Shown here in pieces: positions 1 to 5,486 of a stretch of 5,540 bases of DNA (positions within the stretch are counted from its first letter, which is position 1; every line of letters starts with the position of its first letter). Location of the stretch: the NCBI GenBank assembly GCA_937888775.1, contig CALAQT010000324.1, positions 1-5,540 on the forward strand, written 5' to 3'. The stretch is from an uncultured Actinomycetes bacterium (lineage in GTDB: Bacteria; Actinomycetota; Thermoleophilia; Solirubrobacterales; Solirubrobacteraceae). The position numbers and the translations under genes were made by a program. The notes under the pieces are model-generated. The model did not search any database, was not told where the DNA came from, and saw nothing but the letters and a program-made list of their open reading frames with translations.

Positions 1-60
1 CATCAGTGGGGACTTTCGATGGCCGCCAGTGGGGAGATTCCCATGGCCGCCGTCACGGCA
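1..60. mobile_element. Probable terminal end of an IS21-family insertion sequence (partial)
   Basis: Two adjacent copies of a 23-24 base unit, AGTGGGGA...ATGGCCGCC, occupy 5-27 and 28-51 and are followed by GTCACGGCA ending at 60. IS21-family elements carry multiple terminal repeats of this GTGGGGA-ATTC-ATGGCC type at the end beyond the istB gene, and their tips are TG...CA. Read inward from 60 the tip would be TGCCGTGACGG, which fits that form. The istA and istB genes would lie to the left, outside the window. The boundary at 60 is my inference from the CA dinucleotide; no target duplication can be checked because only one end is visible. Confidence 0.6.
5..51. repeat. Tandem direct repeat, two units
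   Basis: Unit 1 (5-27) and unit 2 (28-51) both begin AGTGGGGA and both end ATGGCCGCC; the centres differ (CTTTCG versus GATTCCC), giving lengths of 23 and 24 bases. A third, much weaker GGTGGGGACT appears at 67-76. In IS21-type elements such arrays are transposase binding sites, which is the reading I favour here. Confidence 0.75.
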
Positions 61-562
61 GTGTTGGTGGGGACTCGCGGGAGTCCATCGCCACAACGTA
101 CTCGCGTTCACAGCCAATCCTGGCGCTCCGTCCGGATCTGGCACGACGCCGTTGCAGGGTCTGCACAGACCCAATACAGGCCGTGACACTCTCTTCACAG
201 ACTGGCCGGGTTCGATCCAGCGCACCCTTGACTCTTTCACCCCGCAGCATGCGCCGTGGACTCGCTCGCCGCCGGGCTCGCGTGGGCGCTCGCGTCGCGC
301 CCCGCATGGCCTCAGCCGGCCGGAGTACGTCGGTCTTTCTGGTCTCGTCGCGGTTGGACATGGATGTCGCGCTTGCTGCGGGGTTGCTGTCCAAGTACTG
401 CCCCGAGCGGCGAACGTCCCGCTAACGGTCTCGTAGACGGTCGGCGCCGTGACGACGAGCGCTCGGCCCGGCGACCTGCACCGGCCCGTCTCGACCTCAC
501 CAAGTCGCCCGATCTGACGACCTCGGAAAAAAACCCTATCGGCGCTCTCAGCATGCCCCGGC
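61..562. other. 502-bp stretch without a supportable gene
   Basis: Several open frames cross this stretch on both strands, but their translations are arginine- and serine-rich, overlap one another, lack ribosome binding sites and resemble nothing I recognise, so I treat them as by-products of high GC. The visible structure is a perfect inverted repeat GGACTC-GCGG-GAGTCC at 71-86 just outside the presumed IS21 end, and an A7 run at 527-533, unusual in DNA this GC-rich, about 30 bases before the sigma-factor gene. I see no convincing -35/-10 pair. The stretch may hold the sigma gene's promoter and decayed sequence beside the IS. Confidence 0.5.
71..86. repeat. Short perfect inverted repeat (hairpin-capable)
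   Basis: GGACTC (71-76) and GAGTCC (81-86) are exact reverse complements around a GCGG loop. It sits about ten bases beyond the inferred IS21 tip. There is no T-run after it on either strand, so it is not a standard intrinsic terminator. Function unknown. Confidence 0.5.
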
Positions 563-565
563 ATG
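552..565. repeat. Inverted repeat overlapping the sigma-factor start codon
   Basis: CATGCC (552-557) and GGCATG (560-565) are exact reverse complements two bases apart. The right arm contains the proposed ATG (563-565). As RNA, at least CATGC/GCATG could pair around a CCCG loop and hide the start codon; as DNA it is a 14-base palindrome that a protein dimer could bind. Neither role is shown. Confidence 0.45.
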
Positions 566-1213
566 ACCGATTCTCTGACACGAGCCGGCAACACCGGCAC
601 GGCTCGGCGGCTGCTCCAGGCCGCCCAACACGGTGACCTCTGTGCGCAGGAGGAGCTCGTGCGCCGCTATGAGCCACTCGTCCAGCGCGTCGTCTGGAAG
701 CTCAGACTGCCGCGAGGCTGCGATCGCGAGGATCTCGCCCAGGAGGCCAGGGTAGGGCTGCTCGCCGCGATCCGAGCCTGGCGACCCGAGCGCGGCCCGT
801 TCCCCGCGTTCGCAGACCGCTGCGTCACCAACCAGGCGCTGCTGGCCCTTCAGGCGGCCTGCGCCCGAAAGCATCAGGTTCTGAGCCTCGCGATGTCGCT
901 AGATTCGCCGAGGGAGCCATCAGCACGCGCCGACGAGGCCGGCCGGGCGCCTGCGCTGCTCGACACGCTCCCCGCGCCGCGTGACGCACGCGACGACCCC
1001 GAAGCTCGCCTGCTCGTGCGCGAGCAGCTGACGAGCATGCTTCACGCCCTCCCCACGCTCACCCCCAGCGAGCGGGCCGGCCTCGCGATGGCCCTCAACG
1101 GGCAGAGCTACCAGCGCCGTGCCCCGACGCTCAGCGGCACGCCGAAGGCGGCCTCGCAGGCGGCCTACCGCGCGCGTTGCAAGCTCGCCGCGGCGCTCAC
1201 GCACGCGGCCTGA
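563..1213 (+). CDS. RNA polymerase sigma factor, SigH/sigma-30-like
   Basis: A 216-residue sigma-70-family protein that would bind core RNA polymerase and direct it to a special promoter set. Region 2 spans about residues 18-107: LLQAAQHGD, ELVRRYEPLV, then DREDLAQEARVGLLAAI (54-70), the core-binding helix, and ARKHQVLS with SLDSP (101-116). This order closely follows Bacillus SigH, which has DREDIVQEGMIGLYKSI and RKHIPLNS...SLDKP. An alanine- and arginine-rich linker (117-150) leads to a region 4 with LTPSERAGLAMALNGQSYQ and RARCKL. There is no region 3, as usual for this short class. The helix-turn-helix is degenerate: the usual EIA after SYQ reads RRA. No Shine-Dalgarno precedes ATG 563. 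GTG 659 has AGGAGG five bases upstream, but starting there would delete the conserved first helix, so I keep 563. It converges on the conjugation-like operon. An anti-sigma factor is not seen. Confidence 0.82.
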   Translation: MTDSLTRAGNTGTARRLLQAAQHGDLCAQEELVRRYEPLVQRVVWKLRLPRGCDREDLAQEARVGLLAAIRAWRPERGPFPAFADRCVTNQALLALQAACARKHQVLSLAMSLDSPREPSARADEAGRAPALLDTLPAPRDARDDPEARLLVREQLTSMLHALPTLTPSERAGLAMALNGQSYQRRAPTLSGTPKAASQAAYRARCKLAAALTHAA

Positions 1214-1236
1214 CCGGAGTCCTCGCTGATCCACCG

Positions 1237-1254
1237 TCGCCGTAGTCTCGGCGA
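1237..1254. terminator. Possible bidirectional terminator hairpin between convergent genes
   Basis: TCGCCG (1237-1242) and CGGCGA (1249-1254) are exact reverse complements around a six-base loop. The hairpin lies in the 62-bp gap between the ends of the sigma-factor and wall-hydrolase genes, where a terminator serving both strands is expected. No T-run follows on either strand, so it is a weak candidate by intrinsic-terminator rules. Confidence 0.35.
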
Positions 1255-1275
1255 GCGAAAGGGCCCGGCCGCCGA

Positions 1276-2436
1276 TCACAACCCGGGCGGATGGCGCGCC
1301 ACGAACCCGGCCGGCCCTGTCCCGACGGTGCTCCACCGCGGACCTGTGGACGGCGGGTTGGGCGGGTTGCCCAACCCGGCCGCGGTGTCGAAGTAGATGC
1401 CCGCGACCTCGACGTAGGCGTGGCTGGGATTGGCGTAGATCGTGACCCACTTGCCGGGACCCGGCTCGCCGACGCTCTCCAGCGTGGTTGAGGCGGGTGC
1501 GCTGCCTTGGAGGAGGGTCTGCCCGAAACCCCCGCCGTACAGCACATAGTCCGTGGCCGAAGAGCAGTCGTAACCGGGCCCGCCGTTTTCCTGGGCGCCC
1601 GGAAAGGCGGCCGGGTCCGGCGTCGCTTGGTTCATCGTCTGCGCGACCGCGCCGTGGCCGCCGGCGTAGCTGTAGGGGAAGCGGTCGATTCGGTTGCCGG
1701 CTGCGATCATGTCCTGCACGGCAGCGGGAGCGCCAGCGGGCGCAGCCGCGTCGCCACTCGCGAGGATCCTGGCTCTGGTGCCGGGCACCAGCGGGGTGCC
1801 CCAGGCGGCGCTACACGCAGCCCCGACCGCCGCTGTCCCGGTGCCCTGGTAGGCGTGCGCGTCGGCCAGCACCCGGTCGACGTACGCCGAGTCGTGGTTG
1901 TAGCCCAGGATCGCCGCGCGGTACGCATCAATCGGTTGGCCGGTCGGCGCGCCCGCGGACTTGAGCAGATACAGCGCCGCGAGCTGCACGGCCGTGGTCG
2001 GGTCGTGCGGCCCCAGCGAGGGATCGGGGAGGAATTGCCTCAGCCTGTCGTAGTTGTCACTCGACGCCCCGCCGATACCCATCTGCATCGGACCGGACGC
2101 CCCGCAGCAGTTGGCCACTCCCGGCCCGCGCGCTCCGGGCTGCGGCGTGCAGGACGGATCCGGGTCACGGCCGTGGTCGCATTCCTCCTTCCCGATCCCG
2201 GCGAGGACCTCCCACGGGATCTTGTACTGCGCCCCGACCTGCTCATAGATAGTCAGAAAGCTCGCCGGGATGTCGCGAACGGCCACACGCGACGGAGCAT
2301 CACCAACTCCGCCCCCGGAGCAGCCCTGACCAAACACGACCGACAGCAACGCAGCGGCGCCCGCGAGCAGCAGCGGGAACCCTGCCGCCACGACCAGCAG
2401 GATCCGGACGCTCCGCTTGTGGGCCACGACCGGCAA
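1276..2436 (-). CDS. Two-domain cell-wall hydrolase: lytic transglycosylase plus NlpC/P60-like peptidase, conjugation type
   Basis: A 386-residue exported enzyme predicted to cut both glycan strands and peptide stems of peptidoglycan, as VirB1/TcpG-type proteins do for conjugation channels. A basic N-terminus (HKR, 6-8) and a hydrophobic stretch (about 11-36) form a signal anchor. A transglycosylase-like domain follows (about 58-200): IPWEVLAGIGKEE with candidate catalytic Glu84, GASGPMQMG (112-120) matching the family GxMQ motif, and AILGYNHD (175-182). The C-terminal half (about 240-386) carries GYDCSSATDYV with nucleophile Cys291 and PSHAYVEVAG with His339, the NlpC/P60 arrangement. The start is TTG at 2436: GGAGGGG lies nine bases upstream, inside the end of the preceding gene, whereas the nearby GTG 2427 is 18 bases from it. 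It is the third gene of the operon, seven bases after the VirB8-like gene. The domain reading is from motifs; the conjugation role is inferred from fusion type and neighbour. Confidence 0.82.
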   Translation of the reverse strand: MPVVAHKRSVRILLVVAAGFPLLLAGAAALLSVVFGQGCSGGGVGDAPSRVAVRDIPASFLTIYEQVGAQYKIPWEVLAGIGKEECDHGRDPDPSCTPQPGARGPGVANCCGASGPMQMGIGGASSDNYDRLRQFLPDPSLGPHDPTTAVQLAALYLLKSAGAPTGQPIDAYRAAILGYNHDSAYVDRVLADAHAYQGTGTAAVGAACSAAWGTPLVPGTRARILASGDAAAPAGAPAAVQDMIAAGNRIDRFPYSYAGGHGAVAQTMNQATPDPAAFPGAQENGGPGYDCSSATDYVLYGGGFGQTLLQGSAPASTTLESVGEPGPGKWVTIYANPSHAYVEVAGIYFDTAAGLGNPPNPPSTGPRWSTVGTGPAGFVARHPPGL

Positions 2437-2452
2437 GGCAGCTCACCCCTCC
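2437..2452 (-). promoter_or_regulatory. Strong ribosome binding site that decides a TTG start
   Basis: GGAGGGG at 2452-2446, read on the minus strand, stands nine bases before TTG 2436. It overlaps the last codons and TGA stop of the upstream gene, so translation of the two genes is probably linked. Correct spacing is the reason for choosing TTG over the downstream GTG. Confidence 0.6.
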
Positions 2453-2988
2453 AGCACGCTGCCCACCAGCCAGCGGCCGGCCCGAGCCTGCAGCGTGAAC
2501 CGCAGCGGATACGCGGCGATCCCTCCGTCTTCGACCGCCGCGGTTGCCGCGGCGAAGCCGGGCACGATCCCCACCACCCGCAGCGACACCACACGCGGGT
2601 GGCGCTGACGCTCGGCCGGCGTCATCTGCGCGCGCTCCTGCACCAGCTGGCGGTGCAGCTCCGGCGTGACAGCCTTCACCGCCGCCGCGCTGGCGCGGCC
2701 GTACGCGAACCGCAAGTACGTAACCAGGGACCGCTTGGCGGCGCCACGGGCTTGGAGCAGCTCTGAAGCCGACACCGGCGGCACATCACGTGGCGCGGAG
2801 CGCGTGGACGTCTGCCGCGATGGACCTCGCGACGTTGGCCTCCCCGATCGAGCACCTCCAGCCGGAGGCGGTCCGAGTGTGAGGGCAGTAATAGCCGCAC
2901 CGAGAAGCAGCAGCGCCGCCACGACCACGACCACGCGCCGGGCCCGTGGCGGGACACGCTCAAGCGCAGAGAGCAGCCATGCGGTCAT
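2443..2988 (-). CDS. Single-pass membrane protein with a VirB8/TcpC-like layout
   Basis: A 181-residue protein with a short cytoplasmic N-terminus ending in PPRARR, one membrane helix (about 19-38, valine- and leucine-rich), a proline/serine/arginine-rich linker (39-72) and a soluble outer domain (about 73-181). The outer domain begins with helices (SASELLQARGAAKRSLVTYL, then an ELHRQL helix) and ends with beta-type stretches (VVSLRVVGIVPG, YPLRFTLQARAGRWLVGSVL). Helices followed by a curled sheet is the NTF2-like pattern of VirB8/TcpC proteins, which scaffold conjugative type IV secretion channels; Mce-associated and other NTF2-like membrane proteins look similar. ATG 2988 overlaps the stop of gene A in ATGA, indicating translational coupling. 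The longer open frame upstream (to 3435) is discarded because it would lie over gene A. The transfer assignment leans on the adjacent wall hydrolase. Confidence 0.6.
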   Translation of the reverse strand: MTAWLLSALERVPPRARRVVVVVAALLLLGAAITALTLGPPPAGGARSGRPTSRGPSRQTSTRSAPRDVPPVSASELLQARGAAKRSLVTYLRFAYGRASAAAVKAVTPELHRQLVQERAQMTPAERQRHPRVVSLRVVGIVPGFAAATAAVEDGGIAAYPLRFTLQARAGRWLVGSVLEG

Positions 2989-3548
2989 GTCGCCGAGGCG
3001 ACCTCGACGGCGATCACGTAGATCGCGAGAAGGTGGGCGAGCGCGTCGGCGATCTGTCCCGGCACCTGCATCGGCTCGTTCGCCGTCGAGGCGGTCGCCC
3101 GCGTCAGCGCAAGCGTTGCGAGCCGCGCCTGGTCCAACGTCGCCGGCAGGCTCAACTCTCCGCGCTCGCCCTCCCGCAGCTCGTCGCGACCGCGCTCGAG
3201 CCACACCTGGACGCCGTAGCCCAACTCCAGCGCGTGGATCTCCAGCGCGCGGTGAGCGAGCCGCATCGCGCCCGACGAGGCGCCGATCACCGCCTGCGCC
3301 ACTAGACACGGCGCGCCGCACTCCTCCTCCGAGTGCAACAGCCCGCCGTGGACAGCCAGAAGGTGCGGGAGACGCAACGTCGCCAGCGTGAGCAGCCGCG
3401 GCGCCCCGTAGCGGCGCTCCCGCTCGGCACCGCATCGCGTGTTGGCGACCCTTGCGACGACCGCGTGGCAGTAACTCGCCCGCCGCCGCCTCGCGTCGAG
3501 CCCTGCCGGCATCGACAGCGCCCGCAAGATGTCCGAAGCTTCACCCAC
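2985..3548 (-). CDS. Gene A: unknown helical protein, paralog of the divergent gene B
   Basis: I do not recognise this 187-residue protein. It has no signal peptide; the sequence is alanine- and leucine-rich and probably all helical. Motifs shared with the divergent gene at 3663 are HRALE (99-103), GY-x4-WL (110-117) and IADALAHLLAIYV (166-178), with both proteins reaching VA at residues 183-184. Start is GTG 3548: a TGA stop lies immediately upstream in frame so no extension is possible, and this start gives nearly the same residue numbering as gene B. ATG 3512 (residue 13) is the alternative; neither has a clear Shine-Dalgarno. Its TGA overlaps the ATG of the VirB8-like gene, so it is first in a three-gene operon with conjugation-like proteins and may belong to the same apparatus or control it. 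Four cysteines lie at residues 27, 39, 77 and 81. Confidence 0.68.
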   Translation of the reverse strand: MGEASDILRALSMPAGLDARRRRASYCHAVVARVANTRCGAERERRYGAPRLLTLATLRLPHLLAVHGGLLHSEEECGAPCLVAQAVIGASSGAMRLAHRALEIHALELGYGVQVWLERGRDELREGERGELSLPATLDQARLATLALTRATASTANEPMQVPGQIADALAHLLAIYVIAVEVASAT

Positions 3549-3560
3549 TCACGAGTAGGT
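3543..3560. promoter_or_regulatory. Candidate operator: 18-bp imperfect dyad over the start of gene A
   Basis: ACCCACTC (3543-3550) and GAGTAGGT (3553-3560) match as inverted arms at seven of eight positions around a central AC. The dyad covers the GTG start codon of gene A and opens the space between the divergent A and B genes. This geometry suits a dimeric repressor site, but I see no regulator gene in the window that would obviously bind it. Confidence 0.3.
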
Positions 3561-3662
3561 ATGGCCCAGGGTTGCCGATGCCCCGCGGCCGAACGCCCCC
3601 CCGGGGCAAGTGCTTCCCTTGAGGACAGCTCGTCGGCGATCGCGTCATGCTCCCGTCAACCG
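3549..3662. promoter_or_regulatory. Divergent intergenic region between genes A and B
   Basis: This 114-bp gap should contain promoters for both divergent genes if B starts at 3663. Besides the dyad at its left edge, it holds GCCCCG (3580-3585) and CGGGGC (3602-3607), a six-base inverted repeat with a 16-base loop. I found no convincing -35/-10 pair in either direction, so the promoters are inferred from layout only. Confidence 0.35.
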
Positions 3663-4319
3663 ATGATCGACCTCGAAGCCACCTACGAGCAGCTCGCGCG
3701 CCCATGGACCATCGAACAGCTCGCCGCGTACTACGAGGAGGCCAACCGCCGCGGAGAACCAGCGCTCGGAGCCGAACAGAATGGCTTGAGTCGGCCGATC
3801 TCGCTCCTGGCCAGCGCTATCCCTTCATGCGCCAGCTTAAGTGTCGCGATCCACGTGCTTCACGCGCTGCCCGTCACCGCCGATGGCGAGCTCGCGCAAC
3901 GGCTCCTCAGCACCATCGAGGCAAACGCTGCAGACGTCCTGCACCGATGTCATCGGGCGCTCGAGCTCGACGGCCGAGCACACGGGTACTCCGCCGGCGA
4001 GTGGCTGCCAGCCGTCTACGACATCACCGCACCGCTCCTAGAAGCGGCACGCCTACACCGGGAGCCGCCATCAGTCGTAGAGCACGCGCAAGACACCGTT
4101 CGCTGGCTGTCGCACGCGATCATCAACCTCGACCAGAACGCGCCCGATGCGTCGGCGGCGATCGCAGACACCCTTGGTCGCCTCCTGGCGGTGTATGTGT
4201 TCACCGACGTCGCCAAAAAGAGGCTCTCCTGTCGATCTGGGGGTGACTCATCGGTGAGGGAGGTCGATATGGATTCCGGCGCAGCAGAGGTAGACCATCG
4301 CGATCAGCGCGTCGGGTGA
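3663..4319 (+). CDS. Gene B: unknown helical protein, paralog of gene A, with its 3' end replaced by IS sequence
   Basis: Unrecognised 218-residue protein in its present form. Residues 1-186 are native: an acidic helical N-terminus (MIDLEATYEQLARPWTIEQL), a hydrophobic helix (46-69), HRALE (97-101), GY-x4-WL (108-115), a helical middle, then IADTLGRLLAVYV (167-179) and VA (183-184). These motifs align with gene A over the whole second half, with one three-residue offset between GYxxxxWL and IAD. From codon 187 the frame runs into the ISL3 element beginning at 4222 and continues to TGA at 4319, overlapping the transposase end by 72 bases on the opposite strand. The original protein probably ended near residue 187, like gene A. 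Start ATG 3663 is chosen because its numbering matches A and leaves room for promoters; ATG 3561 in the same frame would leave only 12 bases to A. No good ribosome binding site is seen for 3663. Confidence 0.65.
   Translation: MIDLEATYEQLARPWTIEQLAAYYEEANRRGEPALGAEQNGLSRPISLLASAIPSCASLSVAIHVLHALPVTADGELAQRLLSTIEANAADVLHRCHRALELDGRAHGYSAGEWLPAVYDITAPLLEAARLHREPPSVVEHAQDTVRWLSHAIINLDQNAPDASAAIADTLGRLLAVYVFTDVAKKRLSCRSGGDSSVREVDMDSGAAEVDHRDQRVG
4222..4246. repeat. Terminal inverted repeat of the ISL3 element, transposase-distal end
   Basis: Begins GGCTCTCCTGTCGATCT and continues to GGTGA, matching the general form of ISL3-family tips. Its partner is outside the window, so the exact length of the repeat cannot be set; 25 bases is an estimate. 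Confidence 0.55.
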
Positions 4320-5474
4320 GTGGAATCCGTGGGCGCGGTGGCTGATCAGCCGGACGCGGCTGTTGAGCGCTTCCAGGCGTCCGTTGCTGATTCCGAGCTG
4401 GATCGCGGCGAGCACGCCGGCCTTGTGTTTGCGGATCGTGCGGGCGAGCTTGACGAACGGTCTGAGCTTCGATCGGGATGCCCACGCGAGCCACGCGTCG
4501 AGCCGTTCGGCGGCTTCGTGTTTGGGGAGTCGGTAGATGTAGCGGAGCTCGCCGAGCAGCAGGAACGCGCGGTACATGCGTTTGTTGGTGAGCACGACCT
4601 CGGCGAGCTTGGCCAGTTGCTTGGCGGTTTGGTTGGCGGTGTCCTTGAGCAGCGAGCATCGGGTTCCCTTGATCCAGCGTCCCTCGCCGGTTCCCGAGCG
4701 GCCGTGCCGGTTGTACTCGTCGCGGCGGACCTGGTCGGCCGCGCGCCCGCCGAGCTGGCAGACGTGGAACGGGTCGAAGCAGACCTGTGCGTTCGGGAGC
4801 CCGTCGGGCGCGCGGATCGCTTTCTCGTAGCCGGCGGACATGTCGATCGATACCGCGGTGATCGACTGCTTCTGCTCGTCGGTCAGCTCGTCGAAGAACC
4901 CTTGCAGGGTCTGGGCGTTGCGGCCTGGGGCGGCCCACACGACACCGCCGGTGGCGTGGTCAGCGACGCAGGTCAGGAACCTGTGATCGGCGCCGTGGCT
5001 GACCTCGTCCACGCCGATCATCACCAGCCCGTCCAGACGGCCGCGATCGAGCTTGTCAGCGACCACGCGGGCGAGGATCTTCCCGACCGAGCGCCACCCG
5101 ATCCGCATCAGCCTCGCCAACGGCGTCTTGGCCATCTGCTGCGCCAGGAACGAGACGACATCCTCGAAGTCGCGCGTGTAGGAACTCCCGGCCCGCGCCC
5201 ACTCAACCATCTCCGGCCGGTGCCCGCAGCCCGGGCAACGAAGCCGTCTGAGCTCGCACTCGATCACGCACCGGCTGGCGCCCAAGTCGAGATGCCGCCA
5301 GCGTCTGACCCGCCGGTCCTTGATCTCCAGACCTTCGGCGCCGCAACCCGAGCAGATCCGCCGGCGGCGCCGCAACGCGACCGTCACGATCACCCCCTCG
5401 CTGCCGAACGCCACGTCCTGCACAGACGCCCCCGGCAGGCACAGCATCCGGTTGAATGCGGTCGTGACTCGCAC
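4248..5474 (-). CDS. tnp: ISL3-family transposase, apparently intact
   Basis: A 408-residue DDE transposase that cuts and joins the ends of its own element. With GTG 5474 as residue 1, an N-terminal zinc-binding region has CSGC (41-44) and CPGC (80-83); a helix-turn-helix-like stretch follows (about 105-140: SFLAQQMAKTPLARLMRIGW). The catalytic domain shows GVDEVS with Asp156, VSIDMS with Asp211, CFDPFHV (232-238) and GRLEALNSRVR with Glu368, the DDE layout of the family. Length is normal for ISL3 and no frameshift is seen. GTG 5474 is preferred because AAGGAGG stands five bases upstream; ATG 5510, twelve codons earlier, lacks a comparable site and would add MFEVQLPTKEGD. Transcription runs from right to left, toward gene B. 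Confidence 0.93.
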   Translation of the reverse strand: MRVTTAFNRMLCLPGASVQDVAFGSEGVIVTVALRRRRRICSGCGAEGLEIKDRRVRRWRHLDLGASRCVIECELRRLRCPGCGHRPEMVEWARAGSSYTRDFEDVVSFLAQQMAKTPLARLMRIGWRSVGKILARVVADKLDRGRLDGLVMIGVDEVSHGADHRFLTCVADHATGGVVWAAPGRNAQTLQGFFDELTDEQKQSITAVSIDMSAGYEKAIRAPDGLPNAQVCFDPFHVCQLGGRAADQVRRDEYNRHGRSGTGEGRWIKGTRCSLLKDTANQTAKQLAKLAEVVLTNKRMYRAFLLLGELRYIYRLPKHEAAERLDAWLAWASRSKLRPFVKLARTIRKHKAGVLAAIQLGISNGRLEALNSRVRLISHRAHGFHSPDALIAMVYLCCAGIHIDLPHR

Positions 5475-5478
5475 GTCG

Positions 5479-5486
5479 CCCTCCTT
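5479..5486 (-). promoter_or_regulatory. Shine-Dalgarno site setting the transposase GTG start
   Basis: On the minus strand AAGGAGGG (5486-5479) lies directly before CGAC and GTG 5474. It is the best ribosome binding site in the window and supports the shorter transposase over the ATG at 5510. Confidence 0.6.

Noticed and set aside
200..225. tRNA-like T-loop GGTTCGATCC
   Set aside because: The bases flanking the TTCGATC loop (CCGGG and CAGCG) do not pair as a T-stem, and no anticodon or acceptor arms are visible around it.
228..256. TTGACT at 228-233 as a -35 promoter element
   Set aside because: No TAnnnT-like -10 sequence is present at 16-18 bases downstream, and it is over 300 bases from the sigma-factor start.
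53..394. Minus-strand open frame of 113 codons near the left edge
   Set aside because: Arginine-rich translation, no ribosome binding site, no recognisable motif, and it runs into the presumed IS21 end.
1507..2766. Long plus-strand open frame of 419 codons
   Set aside because: It is antisense to the wall hydrolase and VirB8-like genes, its translation is arginine-rich low-complexity sequence with no motif, and the minus-strand frames carry clear catalytic motifs. It is a high-GC shadow.
2989..3435. N-terminal extension of the VirB8-like protein to 3435
   Set aside because: The added residues are alanine/arginine/glycine-rich with no motif and overlap gene A in another frame; ATG 2988 forms a normal ATGA junction and places the membrane helix near the N-terminus.
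3333..3662. Upstream extension of gene B to ATG 3333 or ATG 3561
   Set aside because: The extension to 3333 runs antisense through gene A and has shadow-like composition. The shorter extension to 3561 leaves only 12 bases before gene A's start and spoils the match in residue numbering with gene A.
4201..4938. Minus-strand open frame of 245 codons inside the ISL3 element
   Set aside because: It is an out-of-frame shadow of the transposase, arginine/proline-rich, and extends past the IS tip into gene B.
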